DNA of 64,000 bases from Xenorhabdus koppenhoeferi (GCF_900116635.1 NZ_FPBJ01000006.1:1-64000); one strand, 5' to 3'; shown: positions 49,657-59,920, numbered from the stretch's first letter. A program made the numbers and translations. The notes: generated from the sequence alone by a model not told the origin.

Positions 49657-50895
49657 ATGAAAAAACGTTATTCACTAATGTCATCGCGTCCTACTTTGCG
49701 CCAGGTTTTTCACCGGATCCATTTAGTTATCACATTTATCACGTTATCCGTCGTGGGATTATTTCTATCTTTATTGTCATTACTTGCTATGCAAGATTAT
49801 GCCAAAAATAACCTAAAACTGATTGCCACAACCATCGCCCATACAGCACAAGCTGCCGTAGTTTTTCAGGATAAAACCGCCGCGATCGAAATACTGGAGA
49901 TGATCGCGGTTCATAATGATTTTACAAAAGCCGAGATCTTTGATGCCAAACAACAAGTGTTAGCAAGCTGGCAATCCAATCAAGAAGCCCGCTTGGGTAA
50001 CTTCAAAAAGTTGGTCGAACGCTGGCTTTTTCCTGAACCATTTACCCTTCCCATTTACTATCATCACCAAAAAGTCGGCTCAGTCTGGCTAATTGGCAAC
50101 AGCGATCACATCATCCAGTTTATTTATCAGGCTTTGCTGCTTTTATTTGCTTGCCTGCTATTCAGCGCCGTGATCTCACTTTATCTCTCCCTGCGTATGC
50201 ATGATGGTATTGTCCGGGCATTGCAAAATATTACCGTTGTTGCCCATGATGTCCGGCAACGATGCGCATTTTCACGGCGTGTACCCTCAGCCTATATTGC
50301 TGAATTACATGAATTAAGTCAGGTCTTTAATCATCTTCTTGAAGAACTGGAAGAATGGCAGCATCACCTACAGACAGAAAAGGCCGTTTTAACCTGGCAG
50401 GCGCAGCATGACTCACTGACCGGTTTACCGAATCGTGCAACATTTGAACGTGTTCTTTCAACGGTAATGAATGATAAGTTCATGCGTGAAAGTGCAGCCA
50501 TATTATTTATCGATAGCAACCGACTGAAATACGTCAACGATATCTATGGGCATGCTGCCGGCGATCACGTTCTTGTCACTATCGCTGCCACTTTAAAAAG
50601 AAGGGTCAGGAAAACAGACACCGTTGCCCGGCTTGGCGGGGATGAATTTGCCATCTTATTACCTTCGGCCAATCTGGAAGATGCCGAATGCGTCGCAAAA
50701 AATATCATTCACGCTATGGACGCTCCCATTCCCCTTCCCAACGGCCAGCACCTGCGAATCACACTGAGTATTGGCATCGCCTTATCCAACAGAGAGTTAA
50801 CAGCCGAGCAATTATTGTCTGAAGCCGATGCAGCCATGTACCACATCAAACAACGAGGTGGCGGTTGGCATGTCAGAAAAAGTACTGTTTGGTAA
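49657..50895 (+). CDS. dgcN: Diguanylate cyclase YfiN (DgcN)
   Basis: YfiN makes cyclic di-GMP and is normally repressed by YfiR in the periplasm. The 412-residue protein has two membrane helices (about residues 22-45 and 155-178) flanking a periplasmic PAS-like domain, a HAMP linker and a C-terminal GGDEF domain. The active site is the canonical RLGGDEFAILLP near residue 327, and the substrate motif is DSLTGLPNRATFE near residue 255. The gene appears functional, but its 3' end runs into the remnant of yfiB, so its last residues may have been changed by a deletion. Confidence 0.9.
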   Translation: MKKRYSLMSSRPTLRQVFHRIHLVITFITLSVVGLFLSLLSLLAMQDYAKNNLKLIATTIAHTAQAAVVFQDKTAAIEILEMIAVHNDFTKAEIFDAKQQVLASWQSNQEARLGNFKKLVERWLFPEPFTLPIYYHHQKVGSVWLIGNSDHIIQFIYQALLLLFACLLFSAVISLYLSLRMHDGIVRALQNITVVAHDVRQRCAFSRRVPSAYIAELHELSQVFNHLLEELEEWQHHLQTEKAVLTWQAQHDSLTGLPNRATFERVLSTVMNDKFMRESAAILFIDSNRLKYVNDIYGHAAGDHVLVTIAATLKRRVRKTDTVARLGGDEFAILLPSANLEDAECVAKNIIHAMDAPIPLPNGQHLRITLSIGIALSNRELTAEQLLSEADAAMYHIKQRGGGWHVRKSTVW

Positions 50896-51031
50896 TAACC
50901 AATTTCACTGGCACCCAGAAGGTGAAGATAAACTCAAAGAACTGTCAAACGTTTTGACCAAAGTTGGCATTCATCACGCACACCTCGACGGCCATACTGA
51001 CAACTATGGAGAAGTGAGTTACAACGATTAA
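50870..51031 (+). pseudogene. yfiB: Remnant of yfiB (OmpA-like lipoprotein)
   Basis: YfiB is an OmpA-like outer-membrane lipoprotein that binds YfiR and so releases YfiN. Only about 53 codons of its middle remain (VLFGNNQFHWHPEG, then HAHLDGHTDNYGEVSYND). They align with residues ~53-107 of E. coli YfiB. The lipoprotein signal and first ~50 residues are missing, and the frame begins inside the yfiN 3' end. The frame then stops with TAA right after the TDNYGE peptidoglycan-binding motif, so the C-terminal half is missing as well. It should not be functional. Confidence 0.8.
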
Positions 51032-51102
51032 TTATCCTTTATTTGCATTTAACTTACAAAATTATATTATATAAAAAAATAAATTGTTAAAGTGAGAATG
51101 TG

Positions 51103-51435
51103 ATGATGAAGATGGATCGTTCTTTGCAACAAGCAATGCGTGAGGCTGCTGAAGGAGTGGCAGATGTATTACACGCTCTTTCCAATGATGACCGCTTACT
51201 ATTAATGTGCCAGCTGAGTCAGGGAGAAGCCTCTGTTGGACAACTTGAAGAAGCTGTGGGTATCCATCAGCCGACTCTGTCACAGCAACTTGGTGTAATG
51301 CGGCGGTTGAATCTGGTGAAGACACGTCGGGAAGGAAAACAGATCTTCTATCGTATTGAAGATGAACGCATTCTGACATTACTTCATACTCTTTATACCT
51401 TGTATTGCCCGAAACCGGAAATAACAGGAGACTAG
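51103..51435 (+). CDS. ArsR/SmtB-family regulator, BigR/YgaV-like
   Basis: The 110-residue protein is a winged helix-turn-helix repressor (ALSNDDRLLLMCQLSQGEAS, then PTLSQQLGVMRRLNLVKTRREG). It has two cysteines, Cys36 and Cys102, 66 residues apart, the spacing of the persulfide-sensing pair of BigR as I recall it. No metal-site motif of ArsR is seen. It lies two bases before a pair of YeeE/YedE transporter genes. Together these suggest regulation by reactive sulfur. The start codon could be GTG 51100, ATG 51103 or ATG 51106. Confidence 0.82.
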   Translation: MMKMDRSLQQAMREAAEGVADVLHALSNDDRLLLMCQLSQGEASVGQLEEAVGIHQPTLSQQLGVMRRLNLVKTRREGKQIFYRIEDERILTLLHTLYTLYCPKPEITGD

Positions 51436-51436
51436 G

Positions 51437-51874
51437 ATGAGCATTAATTTTGCCCAGTTCACACCGGCGCTGAGCTTTGGTGGGGGAATATTGATTGGTC
51501 TGGCTGCAATTGTGCTGATATTGTTTTGTGGTCGAATTGCCGGTATCAGCGGTATTCTCGGCGGATTGCTGCAACGTGAAACGAAAGATCGCTCATGGCG
51601 GGTGGCATTTCTCACAGGCATAATTATTGCACCTGTACTCTATGGCCTGCTGTATCCATTACCGGAAATCACAGTTACAGCATCTTGGCCTACCATTATT
51701 ATCGCGGGTCTTTTGGTGGGAATGGGAACACGTATTGGCTCCGGCTGTACCAGCGGACATGGCGTATGTGGACTTTCTCGTCTCTCTTTGCGTTCATTGG
51801 TCGCCACACTGATCTTTATGGCCGTGGGATTTTTTACGGCAACGGTGCTGGGTGCTTGGTCCTTAGGAGGATGA
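51437..51874 (+). CDS. YeeE/YedE family sulfur transporter, subunit A (PmpA-like)
   Basis: The 145-residue protein has about four hydrophobic helices and the family signature GSGCTSGHGVCGLSRLS near residue 97, with two conserved cysteines that in YeeE carry thiosulfate or other sulfur compounds through the membrane. It corresponds to the N-terminal half of longer YeeE proteins. Its partner half is encoded next to it, four bases downstream. The regulator gene ends two bases upstream. Confidence 0.85.
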   Translation: MSINFAQFTPALSFGGGILIGLAAIVLILFCGRIAGISGILGGLLQRETKDRSWRVAFLTGIIIAPVLYGLLYPLPEITVTASWPTIIIAGLLVGMGTRIGSGCTSGHGVCGLSRLSLRSLVATLIFMAVGFFTATVLGAWSLGG

Positions 51875-51878
51875 AAAA

Positions 51879-52283
51879 ATGATGGTGATACTTTCTCTTC
51901 TGTCTGGTGTCATTTTTGGTTTAGGGTTGATTATCAGTGGGATGGCAAACCCGGAAAAAGTTTTGGGCTTTCTGGATCTAGCACATCCGTGGGATCCGTC
52001 TCTGGCATTTGTGATGATGGGAGCTATTATTGTCGGTTTGTTCGGTTTCGCACTGGCTAAACGTCGTCAGTATGCACTTTGTGGTACACCAATGATATTA
52101 CCTGACCAGCGTCAAATAGACTGGCGTTTGGTAGGGGGAGCCGCGCTTTTTGGGCTGGGATGGGGCATTGCCGGGATTTGTCCGGGACCCGGGTTAGTAC
52201 TACTGGGAGCGGGCTATGCAAAAGGGTTCGCCTTTGTACTGGCGATGATCGTCGGAATGTGGTTGGTGGGTCATAAAAAATAA
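51879..52283 (+). CDS. YeeE/YedE family sulfur transporter, subunit B (PmpB-like)
   Basis: The 134-residue protein is the second half of a split YeeE-type transporter. It has four hydrophobic segments, the opening LLSGVIFGLGLIISGMANPEK and the conserved GWGIAGICPGPGLV motif with its cysteine near residue 96. It follows the first subunit with a four-base gap, behind an AGGAGG-type ribosome site. A role in uptake or export of sulfane sulfur or thiosulfate is inferred from family and regulator. Confidence 0.84.
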   Translation: MMVILSLLSGVIFGLGLIISGMANPEKVLGFLDLAHPWDPSLAFVMMGAIIVGLFGFALAKRRQYALCGTPMILPDQRQIDWRLVGGAALFGLGWGIAGICPGPGLVLLGAGYAKGFAFVLAMIVGMWLVGHKK

Positions 52284-52339
52284 CTGACATTGTATCAACA
52301 TAATTCTGCTTAATCGTGCCATCAGCCGACAAACAAAAG

Positions 52340-52373
52340 AATCCCCAGATTAACAATCTGGGGATTGGCTTTT
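52340..52373. terminator. Bidirectional terminator between the sulfur operon and betT
   Basis: A perfect 12-base inverted repeat, AATCCCCAGATT and AATCTGGGGATT, has a three-base loop (52340-52366) and is followed by GGCTTTTTATT. Confidence 0.85.
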
Positions 52374-52375
52374 TA

Positions 52376-54370
52376 TTAACGAACCAAATGCAAAAAGTGA
52401 ATGTGCTTTTCGTATTGATCCAAAATATCATGGATAATCTGCTCTTGCGTCCACCCCATCAGATCATAATCCTGCCCACCTTCTTTAAGGTAAACTTCAG
52501 CGCGATAATATTTTTGTTCCTCACTTTTTTCATCATCTTCCAAACCTGCAATAGCAAATGTAGGTTGAATATAACTTCTCAGACGAACTTCATAGACAAA
52601 GTTAAGATTTTCGCCAAAATCCACCTCCAGATGAATTCGGCCATCCATTTCATTATTAATAACAGCAACTTTGTTCTGTTTCCCCAATTCCTCGGCCACC
52701 AGCTCCATTGAACTTTGGATAACCTCGATCATAAAACGCTTCACTTGTGAACTCTTAGGATAATAAACGATATTTCTTAATCTTCGTTGCCACGGAATAG
52801 GATTTCGACTGGCCGGAGGCGCAATCGTAGTCATTTGTTGGCTGTCTTTTTTGTATGCATCAATCCGTAATGCCTTAAGCAAGCCATAGATTGATATCAG
52901 CAGAATGACGGAGAAAGGAAGCGCACTAGCAATCGTTACCGTTTGCAAGGCGGATAAACCACCTGCAATCAATAATGAAATAGCCACGACACCCATCAAA
53001 CCTGCCCAGAAGATCCGTTGCCAGACAGGTGTATGGTCAGCACCACCAGAAACCAGTGTATCAACCACCATTGCACCAGAATCTGCTGAAGTCACGAAAA
53101 ACATCACAACCATGACTATAGCGATAAACGAAAGTACGGAAGGAAACGGGAAATGCTCCAGAAAATTAAACAGTGCCAGAGAAACATCTGACTGTACTAC
53201 ATCGGCTAATTCTGTTGCTCCTTTATTGGCAATCAAATCAATGGAGCTGTTACCAAATGCCGTCATCCACATCAGGGTAAAACCACTGGGTACAAACAAG
53301 ACGCCTGTTACAAATTCTCTGATTGTGCGTCCCCGCGAGACTCTCGCGATAAACATGCCAACAAATGGAGACCACGATAACCACCATCCCCAATACAGTA
53401 ATGTCCATCCCCCCAACCAGTTGCTGGATTTAGGTTCATAGGCATACAGGTTAAATGTTTTGCTGACAATTTCTGAAAAGTAGCCGCCTGTATTTTCCAC
53501 AAAGGATTTCAGCAGCAGTACGGTAGGTCCCAGAGCCACCACCAAAAGCAACAATAAAACCGCCAGACCCAGATTCAATTCAGACAAAATACGAATGCCT
53601 TTATTCAGACCGGAAACAACAGACAGGGTTGCCAGAGCGGTAATAGCAATAATCAGTATAACCTGTACTGTTTCATTGATAGGCAAACCAAAAAGATGGT
53701 TAAGGCCGGCATTAACCTGAAGGACGCCATAGCCCAAAGAGGTCGCGACACCAAATACTGTGCCAATAACAGCAAAAACATCAACGGCATGCCCCATTGG
53801 TCCATAAATTTTATCGCCAATAATCGGATACAGCGCAGAGCGCAATGTCAGAGGCAAACCGTGTCGGTAACTAAAAAATGCCAGAATTAACGCTACAATG
53901 GCATAAATTGCCCAGGCATGAAGCCCCCAATGGAAGAAAGTCAGTTTTATCGCTTGTTTTGCAGCTTCGATGCTTTCAGGTGTCCCTACCGGAGGAGATA
54001 GGTAGTGCATGACGGGTTCAGCCACACCAAAAAACATAAGCCCGATCCCCATCCCCGCAGAAAAGAGCATGGCAAACCAGGAAAAATAACTGAAATCTGG
54101 TTCAGCATGGTCGGGACCCAGTTTTATATTGCCGTATCTGGACAATCCCAGATAGGTAACCGAAAGCAAAATCAAGGCAACTGCAAGAATATAAAACCAA
54201 CTGGCATTAACAAAAATGTCCTGCTGTAAAGCCTTAAACCATCGATCGGCAAGTTCGGGTTTCAAACCAGCGAATGTCACCAGAGCAATGACTAAAAACG
54301 CCGAGAAGAAAAAAACTGGTGGGTTAATGGAAGTTTTAGTCTTTACCTGACCAGTATTATCTTGACTCAT
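52376..54370 (-). CDS. betT: BCCT-family choline/betaine transporter, BetT-like
   Basis: The 664-residue protein has 12 hydrophobic helices and a long cytoplasmic C-terminal tail (from about residue 530). The BCCT signatures are WGWWLSWSPFVGMFIARVSRG near residue 330 and the helix-3 motif GMGIGLMFFGVAEP near residue 107. The tail ends DILDQYEKHIHFLHL, very like E. coli BetT, which supports the symbol. The helix-3 sequence GMGIG is closer to the sodium-coupled family members such as BetP than to E. coli BetT (GIGID). No betAB or betI lies nearby, so the substrate may be glycine betaine or choline taken up for osmoprotection only. Confidence 0.85.
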   Translation of the reverse strand: MSQDNTGQVKTKTSINPPVFFFSAFLVIALVTFAGLKPELADRWFKALQQDIFVNASWFYILAVALILLSVTYLGLSRYGNIKLGPDHAEPDFSYFSWFAMLFSAGMGIGLMFFGVAEPVMHYLSPPVGTPESIEAAKQAIKLTFFHWGLHAWAIYAIVALILAFFSYRHGLPLTLRSALYPIIGDKIYGPMGHAVDVFAVIGTVFGVATSLGYGVLQVNAGLNHLFGLPINETVQVILIIAITALATLSVVSGLNKGIRILSELNLGLAVLLLLLVVALGPTVLLLKSFVENTGGYFSEIVSKTFNLYAYEPKSSNWLGGWTLLYWGWWLSWSPFVGMFIARVSRGRTIREFVTGVLFVPSGFTLMWMTAFGNSSIDLIANKGATELADVVQSDVSLALFNFLEHFPFPSVLSFIAIVMVVMFFVTSADSGAMVVDTLVSGGADHTPVWQRIFWAGLMGVVAISLLIAGGLSALQTVTIASALPFSVILLISIYGLLKALRIDAYKKDSQQMTTIAPPASRNPIPWQRRLRNIVYYPKSSQVKRFMIEVIQSSMELVAEELGKQNKVAVINNEMDGRIHLEVDFGENLNFVYEVRLRSYIQPTFAIAGLEDDEKSEEQKYYRAEVYLKEGGQDYDLMGWTQEQIIHDILDQYEKHIHFLHLVR

Positions 54371-54675
54371 AATTATCCTTCAAAATTAGTGTTCGACACT
54401 ATCTCCTATTTACCCCAATAAGCAATTTTGCAGAGATGCCAATAAATAAATATAAACTTAACAAAGCGTTATATACCTAGCGGCTCTATTGTGATTATTA
54501 TTCACTCAGCCTACGCTAAAAGTCACCTTAACATAAAAATGGAATCAACTGTACTTACAGAGGGGTATGTCGAACGGCGGTGGTGGAAATAATGCCCAAT
54601 AACTTTATCATGCATTTCAATGGATTTTGAAAAAGAACGTGTTTTGCAAGTCAACCTTGCCAAATTCCAGCCCAG

Positions 54676-54713
54676 AATAAAAAACCCAGCCAACAATGAC
54701 TGGGTTTTTTATT
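54676..54713 (-). terminator. Terminator of the nuo operon
   Basis: AATAAAAAACCCAG (54676-54689) and CTGGGTTTTTTATT (54700-54713) form a perfect 14-base stem with a ten-base loop, 57 bases downstream of the nuoN stop codon. On the minus strand the stem ends in a T-rich tract. Confidence 0.85.
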
Positions 54714-54723
54714 CTGTTATTCA

Positions 54724-54767
54724 GGTTATTGAGGTTATTGAGGTTATTGAGGTTATTGAGGTTATTG
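54724..54767. repeat. 9-bp tandem repeat at the 3' end of nuoN
   Basis: The unit GGTTATTGA occurs 4.9 times in perfect succession, ending two bases before the nuoN stop codon on the complementary strand. It lies between the stop codon and the operon terminator, outside the coding sequence. Confidence 0.9.
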
Positions 54768-54769
54768 TC

Positions 54770-56227
54770 TTATAAAGCGCTTTTCGCCTGTTGAACAATA
54801 TCAATCAACGGTTGTGGCCAAACACCGAGGATTAACACCAACAACCCTGTAAGCAATACAACAATCCCGCCAGCAGTGAATGCCCAATTGTGTGGTGTAT
54901 CACGGTTCAGCGCCTTCGGTGCTGGCAAGTATAAACTCACCATCACACGCAGATAGTAGTAAAGGCCAATGGCACTACCCAGAACTACCGCGCCAGTCAG
55001 CCACCACAATCTCGCTTCAACACCGGTTGCGATAACGTAGAATTTACCAATGAAGCCGAAGGTTAACGGAATCCCCGCCAATGACAGCATCATAATGGTC
55101 ATAACGGCTGACAGGATCGGTTTATGCCAGAACAAGCCGCGATATGAGAACAGTGAATCTGCATCCGGCCCTCTGTACGGGCTGGACATCAAACTGACTA
55201 CGCCAAATGCCCCGATACTGGCAAGCAGATAACCCACCAGATAGATACCCGCCGTCTCTTCTGCCAGTGTGTGATCTTTGATGGCAACCAACACCACCAG
55301 CAAATAGCCCAGATGAGAAATGGATGAGTAACCCAATAGACGTTTAATATTGCTTTGTGTCAACGCCAATAAGTTACCAAACAGGATAGATGCAATGGCA
55401 ATGACAGTCAGCACAATGCGCAGGGTTTCGCTTTCGGTGACAGGCGCTTCAAGGAACAAGCGCATAACCACAGCAAAGATAGCCACTTTACTTGCTGTCG
55501 CCAGAAAGGTCGATACTGGTGCTGGTGCACCTTGATAAACATCCGGTGTCCACAGTTGGAAAGGCACGAGGGAGAGTTTAAAGCCCAGTCCCACGATCAT
55601 CATAGCCAATCCTGCCAGGACCAGAGGTTCATGCAGTTTACTGTCACTTAAGCTTTTACCCAGTGATGCGAAGGACAAGTCACCGGATTCAGCATACAAC
55701 AGCGCAATACCAAACAGCAGGAATGAAGATGCCGTTGCGGACAGCAACATATATTTGATACTGGCTTCCAGTGAACGTTTCTGGCGATATGCATAACCAA
55801 TCAATCCAAATAGTGGCAGAGTGATCAGTTCAATCCCGATAAACAGCGATGCCATATGGTTGGCAGAAGAGAGCAGAATTCCCCCAACAGCCGCAATCAA
55901 CACCAAAAGATAAAATTCTTCTTTGTTATCGGGATAATTCTCCAACCATGAATAAGCAAATGTCGTCGTTGCAAGGCTTGCAATCAGCACAAGGGCTGTA
56001 TAGAACATTGCAAAACGATCCACATGAATCAGTGGCGTGACATCCATCGGCTCTTGTTGTCCCACAAAATAGAGAGAAAACAGAGCCAGATTAAGGCCAA
56101 TCACCGTCAGGGTGACATTGGTGAAATGATCGCGTCGCCACGCAATGGACAGCATCACAACCACCACTATTAATCCGACGATCAATAGCGGCAACAGTGC
56201 GATCAATTGTTCAGAAGTTATTGTCAT
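54770..56227 (-). CDS. nuoN: NADH-quinone oxidoreductase subunit N
   Basis: NuoN is one of the three antiporter-like subunits of respiratory complex I that carry protons across the membrane. The 485-residue protein has about 14 helices and the family pattern [19 protein letters not shown] near residue 128 (key Glu) and [17 protein letters not shown] near residue 215 (key Lys and His region). It is the last gene of the nuo operon, seven bases after nuoM. Confidence 0.96.
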   Translation of the reverse strand: MTITSEQLIALLPLLIVGLIVVVVMLSIAWRRDHFTNVTLTVIGLNLALFSLYFVGQQEPMDVTPLIHVDRFAMFYTALVLIASLATTTFAYSWLENYPDNKEEFYLLVLIAAVGGILLSSANHMASLFIGIELITLPLFGLIGYAYRQKRSLEASIKYMLLSATASSFLLFGIALLYAESGDLSFASLGKSLSDSKLHEPLVLAGLAMMIVGLGFKLSLVPFQLWTPDVYQGAPAPVSTFLATASKVAIFAVVMRLFLEAPVTESETLRIVLTVIAIASILFGNLLALTQSNIKRLLGYSSISHLGYLLVVLVAIKDHTLAEETAGIYLVGYLLASIGAFGVVSLMSSPYRGPDADSLFSYRGLFWHKPILSAVMTIMMLSLAGIPLTFGFIGKFYVIATGVEARLWWLTGAVVLGSAIGLYYYLRVMVSLYLPAPKALNRDTPHNWAFTAGGIVVLLTGLLVLILGVWPQPLIDIVQQAKSAL

Positions 56228-56233
56228 GGCGAA

Positions 56234-57754
56234 TTACGGCCTTGTAGTTAAAAGTGAAGCTGAATACCAATTCTGGATGTTGCTCATCGCTGTGGCTGAA
56301 GTATCAAGGATTGGTTGTGGATAAACTCCCAAGATCACCAGCAAGACGACCAGTAACAGCAGAATGGAGATTTCGCGGGCATCCATTTGCGGTAGCGGTT
56401 TATCTGTTTTTGGCGTGCCGTAATAAGCCTTTTGCATTAAATATAGTGCATAAACAGACGCAAAAACCAAACCGAATACGGATACCGTGGTAATCAGGGT
56501 GAATTTACTGAAGCTACCGAACAGGATCATGAATTCACCAACAAAGTTACCGGTTCCCGGCATACCTAATGTGGCTACCGCGAAAAACAGGGATATCGCT
56601 GGCAGCAGTTGAACTCTTGACCACAAACCGCCCATTTGACGCATATCACGGGTATGCAGGCGTTCATATAATTGACCGCAAAGAATGAACAGGCCAGCGG
56701 CAGACAAGCCATGAGCGATCATTTGGATAACCGCGCCCTGATAAGCCAATTGGCTACCCGTATAGATGGCGATAAGAACAAAACCCATGTGGGAAACACT
56801 GGTATAGGCAATCAGACGTTTGATGTCAGTCTGGCTAAAGGCCATCCATGCACCGTAGAAAATACCGATAACCCCGAACCACATCGCAATCGGGGCAAAG
56901 TCCGCAGAAGCTTGTGGGAACAGTGGCAAGCTGAAACGCAGCAAACCATACGCCGCTGTTTTCAATAAGATCCCTGCAAGGTCAACTGAACCCGCCGTGG
57001 GTGCCTGGCTATGTGCATCCGGCAACCAACCGTGCAGAGGAACTACCGGCATTTTCACGGCGAACGCAATGAAGAAACCCAGCATCAGCAAGTATTGGAT
57101 GGTATATGACATTGGCGTATTCAACAGTTTTTCATAGTTGAATGACCATTCACCCGTTGCATCATGGTAAATGAAAGCCAGCGCCAGAATCGAAATCAAC
57201 ATCACCAGACCACTGGCCTGGGTATAAATGAAGAATTTCGTTGCCGCTGTGATACGGGTTTTACCTTCCGACCCCCTGTGACCCCAAAGTGCGATCAGGA
57301 AATACATCGGAACCAGCATCACTTCCCAGAAGAAGAAGAACAAGAACAGGTCAATGGCAAGGAAAACCCCCATTACACCACCGAGTATCCATAGCAGGTT
57401 CAGATGGAAGAAGCCTTGGTATGGCTGGTTTTCATTCCACGAACAGAGGATTGCCATCAGACCCAGCAATGCGGTCAGCACGACCATCAGCAAGGAAAGC
57501 CCATCCATTGCCAGATGAATGCTAATGCCAAAGCGAGGTATCCACGGCAGCAGGAATTCTGTTTGCCACTGTGGAATACCCTGCGGGTTGGTGAGTGTAT
57601 AGCCGCCCTGCAACCACAAGTGCAGGGAGAGTAACAGTGTCAGTCCCATCGCCAGAAGCGCTATCCAACGCGGCATACGGGTGCCGAAGCGCTCTGCCTG
57701 CCAGCACAGCAGGCCTCCGATGAAGGGCAGAAGAATTAGCCAAGGTAGTAGCAT
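56234..57754 (-). CDS. nuoM: NADH-quinone oxidoreductase subunit M
   Basis: NuoM is an antiporter-like proton-pumping subunit of complex I. The 506-residue protein has 14 helices, the conserved Glu in FFFFWEVMLVPMYFLIALWG near residue 144 and the Lys/His region AFAVKMPVVPLHGWLPDAHS near residue 230. Its length is that of E. coli NuoM (509). It lies 19 bases after nuoL. Confidence 0.97.
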   Translation of the reverse strand: MLLPWLILLPFIGGLLCWQAERFGTRMPRWIALLAMGLTLLLSLHLWLQGGYTLTNPQGIPQWQTEFLLPWIPRFGISIHLAMDGLSLLMVVLTALLGLMAILCSWNENQPYQGFFHLNLLWILGGVMGVFLAIDLFLFFFFWEVMLVPMYFLIALWGHRGSEGKTRITAATKFFIYTQASGLVMLISILALAFIYHDATGEWSFNYEKLLNTPMSYTIQYLLMLGFFIAFAVKMPVVPLHGWLPDAHSQAPTAGSVDLAGILLKTAAYGLLRFSLPLFPQASADFAPIAMWFGVIGIFYGAWMAFSQTDIKRLIAYTSVSHMGFVLIAIYTGSQLAYQGAVIQMIAHGLSAAGLFILCGQLYERLHTRDMRQMGGLWSRVQLLPAISLFFAVATLGMPGTGNFVGEFMILFGSFSKFTLITTVSVFGLVFASVYALYLMQKAYYGTPKTDKPLPQMDAREISILLLLVVLLVILGVYPQPILDTSATAMSNIQNWYSASLLTTRP

Positions 57755-57773
57755 GGCGCAATGTGTCCCTTAA

Positions 57774-59621
57774 TTAAACCAAAAGCAGCAGAGCTAAAAC
57801 CAGCACTGCACCCAACCCCATAGAGGTAGCGTACCAACGGACTTGTCCGTTCTCACTCCAACGAAGACCTTTATTGCCCCAACGTGACAATACGACAGGA
57901 ATGTTCATCAGTGAGTTCAAAGGATCACTTTGCAATAAGTTGGTAAGGCCTTTGAATGGTTTCACGAATACCCAGTCATACAGCGCATCAAATCCCCATG
58001 CATGAAACCACCATGCAGAGAAGAAACGACCCGGTGCACTGTTTGCTGTGGCATTAACCACACTGCGTTTGCCAAGATACAGCGCTGCCGCCAATAAGAT
58101 ACCGATAACGGCAACCACACCAGAAACAATTTCCAGCAGCATTTTGCCGTCGTGCCCTGCATTGCTTTCTGGCAGAACACCCGCCAATGGAAGCTTAATC
58201 AGCGTACCACCAATAAAGGTGGACAATACCAGCAGTACTGACAGTGGCAAGGTATGGGTAATGCCCTTGACCGGATGAGCATGGGTATTTTCTTCACCGT
58301 GGAACACAATGAAGATCATGCGGAAGGTGTACAGGGATGTCATCAAAGCCCCAATCAGCCCCGCCAGCATCAGGTTCATATGACCATTTGCCAGTGCGCC
58401 CCACAGGATTTCGTCTTTACTGTAGAAACCTGCGGTCAATAAAGGCAGAGCCGAAAGCGCAGAACCACCCACGAGGAAGCAGAGATAAACAAACGGAATA
58501 CGCTTGCTCAGGCCACCCATTTTGAAGATGTTCTGTTCATGATGGCAGGCCAGAATCACTGACCCAGAGGCAAGGAACAGTAATGCTTTGAAGAACGCAT
58601 GAGTCATCAGATGGAAAATGGCTGCATCCCACGCTTGCACACCCAATGCCAGAAACATGTAACCAATCTGGCTCATGGTGGAATAGGCCAGAACGCGTTT
58701 GATATCAGTTTGTACCAGCGCAGCAAAACCCGCCAACAGTAAAGTCACCGCACCAATGATGCCCACCAGATGCAGAATATCCGGTGTCATCAGGAACAAA
58801 GCATGGCTGCGTGCAATCAGGTAAACACCGGCGGTAACCATTGTTGCGGCGTGGATCAGGGCCGAAACCGGAGTTGGGCCTGCCATCGCATCCGCCAACC
58901 ATGTTTGCAATGGCAACTGAGCAGATTTACCCACTGCACCACCCAGAATCATCAGGGTTGCCCAAGTGATCGCAGTCGAACCTGCTTCGATATGTTGTGG
59001 AGCCAATACCGCCAGCTCACGGAAACTCAGCGTGCCGAGCTGGTCATAAAGAATAAACATACCGATGGCGAGGAACACGTCACCCACACGGGTCACGATG
59101 AAAGCTTTCATTGCCGCTGCGCCATTGGCCGGGGTTTTGTAGTAGAAACCAATCAACAGATAACTGCACAGCCCCACACCTTCCCAACCGAGGTACATCA
59201 GCAGCATGTTATCAGCCAGCACCAATACCACCATGCTGGCGATAAACAAGTTGGTATAAGCAAAGAAGCGGGAATAACCCTCTTCACCACGCATATACCA
59301 TGAGGCATAAATATGGATCAGGAAACCGATGCCAGTCACTACACTCAGCATGGTCAGTGACAAACCGTCCAGTACTAAATTAACGGGAATACTGAAATTA
59401 TCCACCGCCATCCAGTTCCATAATGTCTGGCTGTAAACCAGCCCCCCTTCCCCATTTTGGGAAAGGAAATCTATGCCGGCCCAAAGTGTGACCAACGCTG
59501 CCAACCCAACAGAACCAATCCCAATGGCGGCTGACAGATTTTCAGACCAGCGGCCACGGGAAAATGCCAGTAGCAAAAATCCCAGCAGTGGCAGCAGAAT
59601 TGTTAAATAGAGTAAGTTCAT
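57774..59621 (-). CDS. nuoL: NADH-quinone oxidoreductase subunit L
   Basis: NuoL is the distal antiporter-like subunit of complex I, with a long lateral helix that spans the membrane arm. The 615-residue protein (E. coli 613) has the motif [19 protein letters not shown] with its Glu near residue 144 and [21 protein letters not shown] with its Lys near residue 230. The HL helix lies in the C-terminal 120 residues. Its start overlaps the nuoK stop by four bases. Confidence 0.97.
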   Translation of the reverse strand: MNLLYLTILLPLLGFLLLAFSRGRWSENLSAAIGIGSVGLAALVTLWAGIDFLSQNGEGGLVYSQTLWNWMAVDNFSIPVNLVLDGLSLTMLSVVTGIGFLIHIYASWYMRGEEGYSRFFAYTNLFIASMVVLVLADNMLLMYLGWEGVGLCSYLLIGFYYKTPANGAAAMKAFIVTRVGDVFLAIGMFILYDQLGTLSFRELAVLAPQHIEAGSTAITWATLMILGGAVGKSAQLPLQTWLADAMAGPTPVSALIHAATMVTAGVYLIARSHALFLMTPDILHLVGIIGAVTLLLAGFAALVQTDIKRVLAYSTMSQIGYMFLALGVQAWDAAIFHLMTHAFFKALLFLASGSVILACHHEQNIFKMGGLSKRIPFVYLCFLVGGSALSALPLLTAGFYSKDEILWGALANGHMNLMLAGLIGALMTSLYTFRMIFIVFHGEENTHAHPVKGITHTLPLSVLLVLSTFIGGTLIKLPLAGVLPESNAGHDGKMLLEIVSGVVAVIGILLAAALYLGKRSVVNATANSAPGRFFSAWWFHAWGFDALYDWVFVKPFKGLTNLLQSDPLNSLMNIPVVLSRWGNKGLRWSENGQVRWYATSMGLGAVLVLALLLLV

Positions 59622-59920
59622 CCGCGCATCTCACTGACATTATCAATATTCAGGTTTTGGCGACGTCGGTGCAACTGTAGTAACAGTGCCAAACCGATGC
59701 TCGCCTCAGCGGCTGCCAGAGTAATGGCCAGAATGTACATCACCTGACCATCAGGCTGGAGCCAATAGCTACCGGCAACGACAAATGCCAGTGCTGAAGC
59801 ATTGATCATAATTTCCAGACCAATCAGCATGAATAGCAGATTGCGGCGGATAATCAGACAGGTGAAGCCCAATGTAAACAGAATGGCCGCCAGAATAAGA
59901 CCGTGGTCTAAGGCTATCAT
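59618..59920 (-). CDS. nuoK: NADH-quinone oxidoreductase subunit K
   Basis: NuoK is a three-helix membrane subunit of complex I that takes part in proton transfer. The 100-residue protein equals the E. coli length. It carries the two essential membrane glutamates in [16 protein letters not shown] (near residue 36) and [15 protein letters not shown] (near residue 72). It overlaps nuoJ by one base and nuoL by four. Confidence 0.97.
   Translation of the reverse strand: MIALDHGLILAAILFTLGFTCLIIRRNLLFMLIGLEIMINASALAFVVAGSYWLQPDGQVMYILAITLAAAEASIGLALLLQLHRRRQNLNIDNVSEMRG

Larger units (their letters stand above)
54371..54769. other. Intergenic region between betT and nuoN
   Basis: About 400 bases without a gene. 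It holds the betT upstream region, a strong terminator for the nuo operon (54676-54713) and a 9-bp tandem repeat next to the nuoN stop codon. Nothing else was recognised. Confidence 0.55.
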
